Positions 34,242-45,184 of a stretch of 64,000 nucleotides of DNA are shown here, in pieces. The notes under the pieces are model-generated. The model was given only the letters and a program-made list of their open reading frames with translations, was not told the origin of the DNA and ran no database searches. Within the stretch, counting starts at the first letter, position 1, and the number at the start of each line of letters is the position of its first letter. Origin of the DNA: Neonectria sp. B-13 (lineage: Eukaryota > Ascomycota > Sordariomycetes > Hypocreales > Nectriaceae); the NCBI GenBank assembly GCA_002682825.1, contig NOKP01000009.1, positions 682,001 to 746,000 on the forward strand, in the 5' to 3' direction. Made by a program: the position numbers and the translations under genes.

Positions 34242-36105
34242 TTAATCCAGTTTATTTGCCTCGCCAAACCAGGACTGGGTCTCTGTCAGTCGCTGAGCAA
34301 GAGCTCTTTCCAGCAACGACAACGATGGACTGGCCTCCACAATTCGCCTATCCACGGTGCTCGTAGATTTCAAGGACACGAGAAGATGAGACCAGTCCAC
34401 CACGCAACTGGCTCCAAGACAGGGGGTCTGAGTTGCTTGTATGACCGCCATCGACGTCATGAAAATGGTAGCATAAAGCGTCCAGCGATTGACCATGCAT
34501 TTACGAATGCAAATCAGAATACTTGGCATTAGTTGAATGTATGCATGAAAGAACCTTTCGCAATGTTTGAGCACCTCAGGAGTGACTGTACCATCTTGAA
34601 TGGTTTGGTATACTGCCGGCCAGTATATTGATAATTTGCAGCAATAATACTGGACACGAAGGAAGTTGCCAAGTGGCTCAACGGATAGGGGGCTATGGGC
34701 GGAAGCGAGAATTTCAAAGCCGACATGCTGGAAGCGAACAGAATCTGGTAGATAGCCATACCATTCTTCGAGCTGAAGTTCAAGCTCCACAGCGATATTG
34801 GGGGCGTAGATAATCTCACCCTGAGGCGTCTTGCGAATGGCCGTGTTGCAGCGGTGCAGCATCCGCCTCATGGAGATCTCGGCAAGGAAATATGACTGCG
34901 TTCTATCCGTCTGAGGAACATCCCCGGAGACGTTGCTTGCTGGAGAAGTAGTTGAGCCTTGAGGTGATCCTGCATCGATGTCGAATTGCCACGAGCGGCG
35001 GCTATTGGGCAGCGCGACCTGGTCATCGTGGTCCCAGATACCGCTTCCCACCACATCGAACTGAGTAACGAGCTCACTCTCCAGGAGCAGCACTGCCCAG
35101 TAGGCTCTTTTCGCATGTTCGTAGAGTTCGCCATCGCGATCACCCACGTATTTCAGTAGATTCTGCACCTTGAACGAGGCGATCATGGCGTAGTCGTATG
35201 CCTGGCGAGGCTTGGAAAGGCAGCAATGATAAATGCTTAGCAGGACTAGACACTGGACGCTCTCGACGCACTCGTCAATTAGCACCACAGGCAAGGAGGC
35301 CATGGCAGCTTCTAGATAGACTTCGCTGCTGTTGTCACAACACGACGCGCCCAATTCACGGTCCTGCTGAGCAAGAATGCCAAGTGCGGCGACTAACAGT
35401 ACCATGCATGACTCGGATCCTGGTGTCAAAGGCCCCGAAATAACGTTAAGATAGCGTTCTGAAAACCCTGGACGAAGCACTGGGTACCAAACGTGGACAT
35501 GTGTGGAGAAGGCAGCAAGCGCTGAGATGGCTTGTTGTTGCCGTATGAGGCGCACCCTCGGTGAACTACCGACCCCTACGGGCGGGGCGTTCCTCTCGAG
35601 CCTCGCAAGCTCCTGAGCGAAACCAGGGCCAAGACCGAGGATGGTCATCATGCACTCGGTTCCGAGCAGTTGGAATGGCAACTTTTCCTTGCCAGTGAAT
35701 ACGTAGTTTTCCTGGCTGTGGTCCAGTAACCCCCCCTCCGGGATGATGGAAGGCTGCCGAGTAGAAGGTAGAATGCTAGTGATGTAGTCAAGCCGTTGAT
35801 TTATTGCGACGAGCTCGACCTCCACTCTATGAATGGGTTAGCATAAGTCATTGGAATGCCAGAACGAAAACCTACCTGGATGTAGGGGCGGGTACGCTCT
35901 GTTCGTAATAGCACTTAAGTCCACGGACGCGACAATAGCCGCAGTCAGGCTTCCGGCTATCGCATCTGGTTCTCCTAGCCCTGCAAGCATTGCATGCAGT
36001 AGTCGTCCGGGTCCGAGTCCTCCTTGCCGGAGCCCCCGAATGGGACGCTGGCGGACTGACGTCCTCCGGGGATATAGTGGGGAGATCTTGCATATCGGCT
36101 TCCAT
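34242..36105 (-). CDS. Zn2Cys6 transcription factor of the GH32/GH172 cluster
   Basis: Nuclear regulator. ATG at 36105 (MEADMQDLPTIS) precedes a basic stretch and the zinc cluster CNACRARRTRC ... CGYCRVRGLKC. A 50-nt intron (about 35826-35876) splits the codon for Arg and leads to a linker coiled-coil (VELVAINQRLDYITSIL). The long second exon holds the fungal MHR domain, including VWYPVLRPGFSERYL, KRAYWAVLLLESELV, LELQLEEWYGYLP and YYCCKLSIYWPAVYQ, and ends at 34242. The gene appears intact. It lies tail-to-tail with GH32 and head-to-head with GH172, sharing with GH172 a promoter that has several CGGAG palindromes, so control of both and of itself is likely. Confidence 0.88.
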
Positions 36106-36371
36106 GATGTCGTGCTCCAAATGTTGGGGAACAATGAGGGAATACAAAGTCGGGAGTGCACGTCAATCTCCGCGACAAGTCTTTATGTGGGCGGTTCTTG
36201 TTGAGGGGTTGAGCGGGGGTATCGATCCTCCCCATACTCCACACCATGCCATCCATGTCGCGGTGTTAATTCTAATTCCGCGTCGCTTAGCTGAGCCGAG
36301 GGAAGCCACCCCGCAAAGAATGATCTACCCCATGTTCTTTGAATATTATGGGTCGAAAGAGGGAGGCGCCC

Positions 36372-36389
36372 CTCCGCGACGTCGCGGAG
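36372..36389. promoter_or_regulatory. Perfect 18-bp palindrome CTCCGCGACGTCGCGGAG
   Basis: Located between the Zn2Cys6 regulator (start 36105) and GH172 (start 36768). Its arms are the same 8-mers as in the permease/GH32 promoter, here in opposite order and with a 2-bp spacer. The palindrome spans CCG/CGG triplets, as expected of a zinc-cluster dimer site. Confidence 0.65.
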
Positions 36390-36580
36390 ATAGATACACC
36401 ACCGCGAAGCTACTCTTATGAGAAGCCAACTCCATCGCCAACCCCTCATGTGATTCCCTACTTAGCGTGCCTAGCTTCACTTGCGTAGCATCCCTGAAGT
36501 ATCGGATTGCGGAGAGATTCCCGATATCGTGACCCATTAGCCGAACAAGTTAAACACTTGGGCCAACAGCGGCACCAGAC

Positions 36581-36592
36581 CGCGGAGCTCCG
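36581..36592. promoter_or_regulatory. Second CGGAG palindrome (CGCGGAGCTCCG)
   Basis: CGGAGCTCCG (36583-36592) is a perfect 10-bp palindrome extended on the left by CG. It lies 176 bp before the GH172 start. Another half-site, GCGGAG, lies at 36509-36514. Together with 36372-36389 this makes three occurrences of the CGGAG core in one short promoter. Confidence 0.45.
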
Positions 36593-36650
36593 TCTCCACA
36601 CTCCAACAAGGCGGCCGGTCACTTGTTGAACAGGTCGAAGATAACCGTGT

Positions 36651-36657
36651 ATATAAA
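36651..36657 (+). promoter_or_regulatory. TATA box of the GH172 gene
   Basis: ATATAAA about 110 bp upstream of the GH172 ATG, in the expected place for a fungal core promoter. Confidence 0.5.
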
Positions 36658-36767
36658 CCTATGTCCAGGAGTGAACAGGTGCCGCTGCCTTCACAACGAT
36701 TCATCTCCACAAGACTCTGATTCTTCCCAACAAACCGTCTCACCACTGCAATAAAACCCCCAACATC

Positions 36768-38150
36768 ATGAACAACCCCATCTCCTCTCTCGGTGGAGAC
36801 CTTCTTACCAACGCCACAAAGCTCAAGACGGCACGCACCGGCCGCGTCTCCAGCTGGGACCACAGCGGTCTGAACGAAGATGCCTGGGTGATCCAACCAG
36901 GGGAGACGGCTGTCTTGGCAGACCTAGAGGGGCCTGGCACCATCACTCACCTGTGGTTCGTCCAGACATGCCGCCGTATAATCGGCCCCGGCCTCATCCC
37001 ATACTCTAAGTCGGGCGTCGCGATGATGGAGGTGCACAACGCTCTCGGTCTGAACTACGAAGTCAGCGACCCGGATTACTATCGCAAGGTACTGATCAAG
37101 ATGTACTGGGATGACTCGGAGACCCCAAACGTCCTGGCTCCCATCGGCGATTTCTTCTGCCTCGGCCACTCTATGGCAGCCAACTTCCAGTCTCTCCCCT
37201 TCACGGTATCCGTGAAGCCGTCCGAGGAGAAGAAGTTCGGCGGTGCCGCGGCTTTTAACTGCTACCTGCCGATGCCCTTTAATAAGCGCGCTCGCATCGA
37301 GATCGAGAACCAGAACGACCAGGCCTACATCCAATACTTCTACATCGACTACGAGTTGTTCCCTGAACCGCTGAGCAAGGACACCCTCTTCTTCCACGCC
37401 CACTGGCGCCGCGAGAACCCCACCAACGGTTGGGCGCCCGACAGCATCCAGACCAACAGCTTGGAGACGCAGGTGCCCAACCTCGACGGCAAAGACAACT
37501 ATGTGATTTTGGAGACAGAGGGTGCTGGGCAATACATCGGCTGCAACCAAAGCGTTGCCCACTTCCAGGGAACCTGGTGGGGCGAAGGCGACGACATGAT
37601 CTTCATCGACGACGACACCTGGCCGCCCTCAATGCACGGCACTGGCGGTGAAGACTACTTCAGCCAGGGATGGGGCATGCAGAAGAACGCCTACCCCTTC
37701 TGCGGCACTATCATCCATGAGGAGGATGTGCCAAACCACCAGGTCAGCTATCGATGGCACCTTGCCGACCCTGTCCGTTTTAGTAAGAAAATCCGTGTCA
37801 CGATGGAGACAGGGCATGCGAACCACCTCCGGGACGACTGGTCCACAACAGCGTACTGGTACCAGACGTTACCGGGACCTAAGCTCGACATGCTGCCGGC
37901 GGAGAGTCGAATTCCTCGCAAGCCCGACTTCCCGGCCGGCGAGCAGCCTGAGCCACCCAATCTGGAGGCTCTGGATCCCAGGAGAAAGGCGATGGTGAAA
38001 CAGCAGAGAGATCGCATGGAAACCTTTGTGCGGGACAGGGATGCGTGGCTGGAGAGGCGGGCTCGGGACTCGCGGGAGCGTGCAAAGAAGAACATTGAGC
38101 ACGCTAAGGACCTTCGCCGACGCTTTCTTGAAGGGCTGAAGGAATATTAG
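36768..38150 (+). CDS. DUF2961 / glycoside hydrolase family 172 enzyme
   Basis: Single-exon 460-residue protein of the DUF2961 family, reclassified as GH172. Characterised members act on alpha-linked furanosides: difructose dianhydride I synthase/hydrolase, alpha-fructofuranosidase and alpha-arabinofuranosidases. Signs: SSWDHSGLNEDAW near the N-terminus, LADLEGPGTITHLWF, MYWDDSETPNV, FTVSV, AFNCYLPMPF, then the two-Glu core WWGEGDDMIFIDDD and MHGTGGEDYFSQGWG. Glu273 and Glu295 are the best candidates for the acid/base and nucleophile pair. The last 75 residues form a charged, probably coiled extension (RKAMVKQQRDRM onward). There is no signal peptide, so the enzyme is probably cytosolic. With GH32, permease and regulator next door, a fructan or difructose-anhydride substrate is more likely than an arabinan one; this is inferred from context. 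Confidence 0.88.
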   Translation: MNNPISSLGGDLLTNATKLKTARTGRVSSWDHSGLNEDAWVIQPGETAVLADLEGPGTITHLWFVQTCRRIIGPGLIPYSKSGVAMMEVHNALGLNYEVSDPDYYRKVLIKMYWDDSETPNVLAPIGDFFCLGHSMAANFQSLPFTVSVKPSEEKKFGGAAAFNCYLPMPFNKRARIEIENQNDQAYIQYFYIDYELFPEPLSKDTLFFHAHWRRENPTNGWAPDSIQTNSLETQVPNLDGKDNYVILETEGAGQYIGCNQSVAHFQGTWWGEGDDMIFIDDDTWPPSMHGTGGEDYFSQGWGMQKNAYPFCGTIIHEEDVPNHQVSYRWHLADPVRFSKKIRVTMETGHANHLRDDWSTTAYWYQTLPGPKLDMLPAESRIPRKPDFPAGEQPEPPNLEALDPRRKAMVKQQRDRMETFVRDRDAWLERRARDSRERAKKNIEHAKDLRRRFLEGLKEY

Positions 38151-38544
38151 GCGAGATAAATTTGACATCAGCTGAGTATTGAGGCAGACCCAAAGAAGAC
38201 GACAGCCGGTTAACTTGCAACGAACCTCTTCACGGTACATAAGAGGTGCATTACTGATATAACTATCAAAATCGCTCTCGCGAGATCATGTAATTCAAGA
38301 AACGCGGCCCTTAGGATGCTGCCTGCTGCGAATATCATGTCAGACAATTGGCTCCACAGGGATCATTGATGTCACCAGTCATGTCATGATAATTATCTAA
38401 AGAACAAAAGAAATTGAACAGCCATGTGTTCGGGCACAGCTATTTAAGCTCATGTCGTTAGGATTGGAGTCCTTGATGCAAAAATCCGGATGTAAAACCG
38501 GATACATGACTCCCAGGTATCGGCCGCGGTTCACATCCGGTCGC
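38151..38544. other. 3' flank of GH172 and start of transposon relics
   Basis: No gene. Sequence from about 38400 onward probably belongs to the 3' part or LTR of the copia remnant. Confidence 0.4.
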
Positions 38545-39960
38545 TCAAGCACAGTGGAACCTAGTGGTGATATGCGACACAGCCCCCAGCGTTGAGCACT
38601 TTCGATCGATGCTGAATCTGATAGAATTACCATCATCCAAATACACATCCCGTTTGACATCTATCAGATTCAGCATCGATCGAAAGTGCTCAAACTTCGA
38701 TCTTGATAGAGCTTTCGTCAAGCCGTCTGCTAGCATCTAATCAGTCTTGAGATATTCCACTAGAAACCTGCTTCTTGAATTCATGCTTCAGCCACATGTT
38801 CTAAACGTCAACATGTCGCAACTTCGTCGTAACTCTCTGGTTCTCCTCAACCACAAGTCAGATCGACTGAAGATTGTCGGAGTAATTATATCTTTAGTGG
38901 ACCAAGATCAAGAGAGATGTCCCTAAGCAGTCGATCTAGGGCGTATCTCTCTTTGGCTGTTCTCTCTAGACTCAAAATTTCTGCTTCGGTTGTCGAAGTC
39001 GTGACTGTGTCTTGGAGTCCAGCCTTCCATACAACCGGTCCGTTGAACAGCATCATCACATACCCCTGCGATGAGCGTTGGATCTCGGCATCATCCGCGA
39101 ATGATGCATCGCTTGCAATCGCAAGACCTACTCCTGCGTGCATCCCGTCGTAGACGATGGCAAGGAATCTCGTCGTGTAGAGGTAACGGATGCATTGGTT
39201 CGCTGCAGCAAGGTGTTCAGGCGATGGGTTTGTCAAGAACCTTGCAAGCTGGGCGGTCTGGTCATAACCGCGGTGTACACCAAAGACCCAACGCGTTCCT
39301 GATGCGCATTTATCTCTTCCTTGGAGGCCTGCCCGTCATACTTGACGAGAGGGATCGTTGTGATCAGGATCGATGGTACTCGAGGCTTTGAGTCGCAGAG
39401 CTTGAATTTTCGCGCGATTTTCTCAACGTAGGCGTCTTGGCAGAGATAGATCTTCCGATTTGGCCGATCTCTGATGACCCTATTCCCAATGTACCATTTG
39501 AACTCTTCTTCGCGCAGGTTGTATTTAGATTAGAGATGTTGAACGAGGTCGTCTGTTGCCTTCTTTTCTTGCTGTGGGCTGAGGATTAGGATATCGTCAA
39601 TATAGACAAGGACCAAGATTTTGCCATTAGTGAAGACACAAGGTTCTTCGTTCGTACGATCGATCCCTACTTTCTTGAGCGTCTGAGACAGCTCGTTATA
39701 CCAGAGAAGTGGAGATTCGCGACGACCGTAGAGGGCCTTGTCGAGTTCCGCGATCATGGTCGAAGTCTCCCCTAGTTTCAGGGGGCCAAGTTCTATATAT
39801 CCCTTAGGAAGCTGAACGTAGACGGGTTGGTCCTTCTTGAGGTCGCTGTAGAGGAAAGTGTTCCCAACGTGAAATTGTCGAATCTCGAGATCGAATCGTG
39901 CAGCTGTTGCCATTATGATCCTGAAGGTTTTAGAGGAGCCGGAATTGTTCCTCTAGCCCT
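38545..39960 (-). mobile_element. Ty1/copia retrotransposon pol remnant
   Basis: Minus strand, decayed over several frames. The N-terminal part (39913-39530) is copia reverse transcriptase: LEIRQFHVGNTFLYSDLK, PVYVQLPKGY, ALYGRRESPLLWY and the catalytic VYIDDILIL. The intermediate part (about 39530-39240) is degraded. RNase H follows at 39236-38886 (ASDASFAD, SSQGYVMML, TTSTTEAEILSL), and the terminal DMLADGLTKALSRSKFEHF-type tail ends near 38550. Upstream protease and integrase are absent, so only the 3' part of pol remains. Confidence 0.85.
38592..38693. repeat. Perfect 33-nt inverted repeat with 36-nt spacer
   Basis: 38592-38624 is the exact reverse complement of 38661-38693 (TTGAGCACTTTCGATCGATG at the left end). 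It lies in the terminal coding part of the copia relic. The right arm encodes the family-typical KFEHFRSMLNL tail, and the left arm is its inverted copy. It could fold as a strong hairpin. Confidence 0.95.
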
Positions 39961-40455
39961 AGAAAATGTGCTTTAGAAGCTTGATGTGCAGCTACAGACT
40001 CTAACACCAGTCGAGGAGGAGGCAGCCTCCCTGACCCTTGGGTCTCAAAGACCCCAAAGACTGTCCTTGAGGCTAGCTCTCAGTCTGAATACGTTGAAAC
40101 TCGAATTAGAAGGCATTAAAGCAGCTCTCCAGTATCTATTCTAGAGGTACTAATGTTATTTTCTAAGGGAACAAAGGCAATAATGCATTAGATAGTGTTA
40201 TTAAAGTCTAAGAACCAGATCCTTCGACAGGCGAATGAGACTCTTAGCAAGCAGTATAGAGCTAAAAAGACTCGCCTGCACAATAGAGGGAAGATAAGTC
40301 TAAATGAGGGCCAAGAAGCAATTAATCAAATGGATGTTGATAGGCAGATGGTAGCCGAATCGTCAAGAAGTGATGGTCAAGGAGGGCTAGTGCAACTAAA
40401 GGAAAGGCATTATGGAATATACAGTAAGACCGGTTATAATGCAAGAGTGTATTAG
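39918..40455 (+). mobile_element. Fot1/pogo-type DDE transposase, C-terminal remnant
   Basis: The plus strand reads GFRGAGIVPLALENVL, a stop, then KLDVQLQTLTP, with further stops, and from 40195 an open ending with ANETLSKQYRAKKTRL and KTGYNARVY. This matches the C-terminus of Fot1-like Tc1/mariner transposases, which end in SKRRRAKKTR- and KCGKTGHNAR-type motifs. The DDE core lies outside or is lost. It lies head-to-head with, and close to, the copia reverse transcriptase remnant. Confidence 0.75.
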
Positions 40456-43204
40456 GTTGTTATTGAGATGTCTGGGGAAGAGTATTGTAAGTAGTTTTAA
40501 TTGATTAAATGCTTTATTCTATATTCTATGTTAAGGGTCTTAATATTTTACGTGCTATAGTACTTTTTGACATCTTTTTTACGCTGAGTATTCTGCAATA
40601 CGTTTATACAATAACATTGATCATATGATCCAAGTTACACTGTCAAGGGACTATTTGTAATTACTAATGTATATGCACTAGGGTATAGTACGAGGGCGAA
40701 TGAAGAGGAGCCAGATCGGTAGACGAACGACCCAGAAAGCGAGGAAGCGAGTTCCAGGCCAGCTATGGGCGAGCACAGGCAACCAGTCCGCCATTGGATT
40801 GGTGACTGCGCAACGTCGCCTGTCCTTGCAACCTCGCTCTTCCCTCCATTCTCACTCCTCCCACGCCCATACACACACGGTACCCAGTCGACTACCCACG
40901 CCTGATTAAACGAGGGGCGAATCTCTTTGTATCTTACCCATGTTCGAGGTACGTGGTTAGGCGGCCTACCATAGGAAGGCGCAGCAGACGGGTTGGCGGG
41001 CCTCTACACCTGAAAAGATACGAGTGGACGAATAACAGAACTCACTTGCTGCAAGATTACAAAGCCTCGGTTAGCCATGAAATGGGAGCGTGACAGCGTG
41101 TTGGAGGGGATTGTCGAAACTTACCAGGTGATACAGCCTGTACGGACCTTGGGGCTAGAGGCACGCGTGAACTTGGGCTTGGCGGGTGCCGTGTTACTGG
41201 CAGTCTTTGTCGTAAGTTTTGGTTACATCCCATAGAAATACGGTGTAAGGAATAACAATCCAGATACAGAGAAGAGTGGCAAGCTAGAATTCAGGTTTTC
41301 AGGAGCCTCACCCGAAGTCGGTGGGGCGTCCCATAAACTAAGACTCGGCGGGGCGAGTCGAGCAGATGCTAATTTAGTCCGTCCCTTATCACAGATGGTC
41401 GTTTTTTACGCGAGAACCAATCAGTGTCCTTGTATCTGAATCGCATGTTCTGGTTGGTCCGGCTTTAGACATTCGCCCGCTCCTTGGGGTTTCTGCGCAC
41501 CAACGAAAAGTTTGAGACAACGATTGGTAATTACAAGCAACGGATGGGACATTATGATTTCATCTCTTACACCTCAATCTACTCCGTGTGAATAACAATA
41601 GCTACAACAATGTTTTCACGATTCCGGATTTAGATTAGAGAGACACAGTGGGAATCGCTAGCTTGAAGTGACTTTTCTAACGCGCCAATACACTGAAATC
41701 CGTCTCCGAGTCTCCACCTGAACCAACTCTGTGGTTATTCCCAGCGCATAAACGCCCGCGCTGAGGCAGTCCTCAAATAGCGGGTGGCACTTAATGCTTG
41801 ATAATGATATAGAAGGCATGAATGATACCCGGAATGAACCCTGCCTCGGTCAATATTTGATTGCTCGCCAAGTTTAAATCGACATACCCAGAATGGTCAG
41901 GAAAACGTTCAGCCAGAAATCACCTCCACATCCTTGCTCCATAAACACACCGAGAGGAGGAAGGATGATGGCAAAGAAAATCTTGCAAATATCCCTTGAA
42001 AAGGTTAGTGGCCCCAAAGATAGCGGTAGTAGACGGTTCAAGTGGAAATGTAAAACATTACCCTGCGGTAAACGCCATCTTGGTTTCTAGCAAATTGAGG
42101 TGGGGAGGATGCAGAATATCGAGGTCGTCGTTGTATGGGTTGAGAGAGGGCAAGAGCTACTTCGTAGATGGAGTGTAGAACAATGATGGCGGCGATAGAG
42201 GGAGGCTGATGAATTAAATACTATGTAGAGTGTTCCTGTGCCGTGGAAAGCCAGCATAATGTGGACAACACAGTCCCTCGCCGCTTGGGCACGATAACTT
42301 CTCTGTCGTACGGACCTTTTGCACATAGCCACATTCACGCACAGGCATTAATTAGTTCAGCCCACACCATTTCGGACTTCGCGACGCCAACTCTATGGTA
42401 TTGAAAAAGGAGAACCCGGGGGACTAACGTTGCTTACAAGTCTGACAGTCGCTTATTCGTATATCAGAATGTCTCTTCCAAGCAATCAACGACTGCCCGT
42501 GTCATACTTGACATGCGGCAGTAAGGTGGAGGCCAAGCCTGCGGCACGTTCGGGGTCTTCAGTGGGAAACTAGGCTAGAATTACGAACTACTCTCGGCAT
42601 CTCGAAATGACGGATGGAGAAGGAGCACGCATCATAGCCAAAGCGAAGGTAAAGACGTGAAAGGAAACAAGACCGAAGCGCAGACAGGCCTCATCAGTGG
42701 AGGAAAAGGTAGTCACCTCTTATATCTTAGTTTGGAAACAAGCAGCTGAGAGGCAGGGTATCACACTATCTACCATGGCCCCAACTGAGGGTCTCGGAGA
42801 ACTCGGCAAGGCCGACTAGATCCGGTCCACTTACTAGGATTTTCAGCCTTGGCTCAAGTCACCGAATCAGCGTATTTCCAGGCCCATTCTCAAACCTGAT
42901 TGGTTGTCGCGTATAAACAGGGATCGGCGAATCTTCAATTGGTTCCTCCGTGGTTTTGACGCTCCGCCTCGGTCATTTTGTGTTACAAAGGATTGTTTGC
43001 TCACTTCACAGGCCTCCTGTCACTAACGTTTGCGGTGCTGTATTTATGTCGTGAATGCGTCAATGAAAATGCAATAAAATTATCTCATCGAAGTCCTTCG
43101 TTCTACTCTCTCCTAGTCTCGTTAATATTATTCCTCTCATCTCAGTATTTCACTTTTCAGCATCGCTGTCAACACACTCTCTTTTCATCATCCGTTACAT
43201 CGCT
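40456..43204. other. Long gene-poor interval and phospholipase B promoter
   Basis: About 2.7 kb with only short unsupported ORFs. I see no domain, RNA gene or clear repeat. The last 300 bp, rich in TCTC and TTTCAT pyrimidine tracts just before the ATG at 43205, look like a normal fungal promoter and leader. Confidence 0.45.
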
Positions 43205-45184
43205 ATGGCCCGGTCGTGGTGCGTCTCGGCCATCTTAGCCTTGCTTTGTGTTGGCAATTCTGATGCCCATGGGCTGGCCGCGGCTCGTCCAGAGGCTTCC
43301 CATGACACTTCCGTGGGGCAGACCGACCTCTCGTTACGAGCTCTGCCAGACTCTCCCAGCGGCGAGTATTCCCCCAAGATTGTCGACTGCCCTCGAAACC
43401 GACCCGTCATTCGTGTTGCCGATACCTTGTCAGAGGATGAAGCTTCGTGGGTTTCTCGCCGCAGGAACAACACCATCAGTCCTCTGCGCGCGCTCCTTGA
43501 GAAGGCTGCTATCCCTGGCTTTGACGCCAAATCCTACATCGACAGCATTGGCGATAACAACACGGCCCTCCCCAATATTGGTATCGCCATCTCTGGCGGC
43601 GGTTATCGCGCCCTCATGAACGGCGCTGGCTTCTTGTCAGCTGCTGACTCTCGCAATGGGAACGAGAATGCCGTCAGTGGTCTCCTGCAGGCATCGACCT
43701 ACCTCGCGGGCCTTTCTGGCGGAGGCTGGCTCGTCGGCTCCATGTTTGCCAACAACTTCTCTTCGATTCCCGATCTACAACACGGCAGCGAGGAATCTGC
43801 TCTTTGGCGCTTCGACCGCTCCATCTTCAAGGGACCGAAAGAGTCAGGCTTTGGAGCCCTGAATACAGTTGATTATTGGACTGAAATCCTAGCAGACGTC
43901 ACTAGCAAGGGGGACGGCTGGGATACATCCATCACCGACTTCTGGGGTCGTGCTCTCTCATATCAACTCATCAACGATGCTCGAGGTGGCCCAGCCAACA
44001 CATTCTCGTCAATCCAGGATTCCTCCAATTTCCAGGATGCCGACACGCCCTTTCCTATCCTTGTCGCCGATGGCCGAGCCCCGGGTGACCAAATCATATC
44101 GTTGAACGCCACCGTCTTCGAGTTCAACCCCTATGAACTCGGCACCTGGGATCCCACAACGTATGGATTCGCTCCCTTGCGCTGGCTAGCCTCCAACTTT
44201 ACCAAGGGCTCGATACCCCAAGACGGCGTGTGTGTCCGTGGCTTTGACCAATTCGGCTTCGTGATGGGTACCTCTTCATCCCTCTTCAACCAATTCTTGC
44301 TCCAGAACGTTACCGCCGTCGGCGAGGCTTCCGATATTCCCGACTTCGTTACAGAGGCCGTGAAAAACATCCTTCAAGCCCTCGACGGTGCAGAAAACGA
44401 CATTGCTCAATATTCACCTAATCCATTTTTTGGCTGGAATCCCTCTACAAACCCCAATTACAAGGATTTCCAGCTGTCGCTGGTGGACGGTGGCGAGGAT
44501 TTGCAAAATCTTCCCCTCCATCCCTTGATCCAGCCCACACGCAGCGTCGACGTCATCTTTGCTGTTGACTCCTCTGCCGACACCGGCAACAACTGGCCCA
44601 ATGGCACTGCCCTGCGTGCCTCCTATGAACGCTCCCTGGAAGATATTAGCAACGGTACTCTGTTTCCTCCTGTACCTTCTGCCGAGACCTTTGTCAACAA
44701 CCGCCTGAACCAACGTCCGACCATGTTCGGCTGCGATGCGAACAACTTCACGCTCTCTGAGGGACAGGCTGTGCCACCTCTGGTTGTCTACATCCCGAAT
44801 GCCCCCTACACGACCTTTAGCAATGTCTCCACGTTCAAGTCATCCTATTCCATCGAGCAACGGGATGCAATCATTACAAACGGCTTCAACTCGGCTACTC
44901 AAGGCAACGCCACCCTGGACCAAGAGTGGCCTGTGTGCCTCGCTTGTGCGATCCTGAGCAGGAGTTGGCGGAAAGCAGGACAATCTGCGCCTGACGCGTG
45001 TCGTACTTGCTATGACCGGTATTGTTGGGATGGCAAAACTAACGATACTCATGTCGAAAGTTACGACCCTGATTTTCTTATCAGACAGGACTTTTCGGCT
45101 GAAAGCAGTGGCGCCAGTCTGCGTGGATACAAGGATGCGATCACTGTAGGGATTGCTTTGGCTGTTGTGCTTTTGGCTAATTGA
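43205..45184 (+). CDS. Secreted/GPI-anchored lysophospholipase (phospholipase B)
   Basis: Removes acyl chains from lysophospholipids and phospholipids at the cell surface or outside. Single-exon 659-residue protein, the family's usual size. Features: signal peptide (MARSWCVSAILALLCVGN), the conserved IGIAISGGGYRALMNGAG, the nucleophile elbow LAGLSGGGWLVGS (Ser171), FWGRALSYQL, and LSLVDGGEDLQNLPLHPL with the catalytic Asp428. There is a Cys-rich C-terminal part, many Asn-x-Ser/Thr sites, and a terminal hydrophobic tail (ITVGIALAVVLLAN) typical of a GPI signal. It is intact although a RIP block begins right after the stop codon. Confidence 0.95.
   Translation: MARSWCVSAILALLCVGNSDAHGLAAARPEASHDTSVGQTDLSLRALPDSPSGEYSPKIVDCPRNRPVIRVADTLSEDEASWVSRRRNNTISPLRALLEKAAIPGFDAKSYIDSIGDNNTALPNIGIAISGGGYRALMNGAGFLSAADSRNGNENAVSGLLQASTYLAGLSGGGWLVGSMFANNFSSIPDLQHGSEESALWRFDRSIFKGPKESGFGALNTVDYWTEILADVTSKGDGWDTSITDFWGRALSYQLINDARGGPANTFSSIQDSSNFQDADTPFPILVADGRAPGDQIISLNATVFEFNPYELGTWDPTTYGFAPLRWLASNFTKGSIPQDGVCVRGFDQFGFVMGTSSSLFNQFLLQNVTAVGEASDIPDFVTEAVKNILQALDGAENDIAQYSPNPFFGWNPSTNPNYKDFQLSLVDGGEDLQNLPLHPLIQPTRSVDVIFAVDSSADTGNNWPNGTALRASYERSLEDISNGTLFPPVPSAETFVNNRLNQRPTMFGCDANNFTLSEGQAVPPLVVYIPNAPYTTFSNVSTFKSSYSIEQRDAIITNGFNSATQGNATLDQEWPVCLACAILSRSWRKAGQSAPDACRTCYDRYCWDGKTNDTHVESYDPDFLIRQDFSAESSGASLRGYKDAITVGIALAVVLLAN

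Noticed and set aside
36924..37562. Long antisense ORF (212 codons) over GH172
   Set aside because: It is a GC-rich shadow of the sense gene with no domain or start context.
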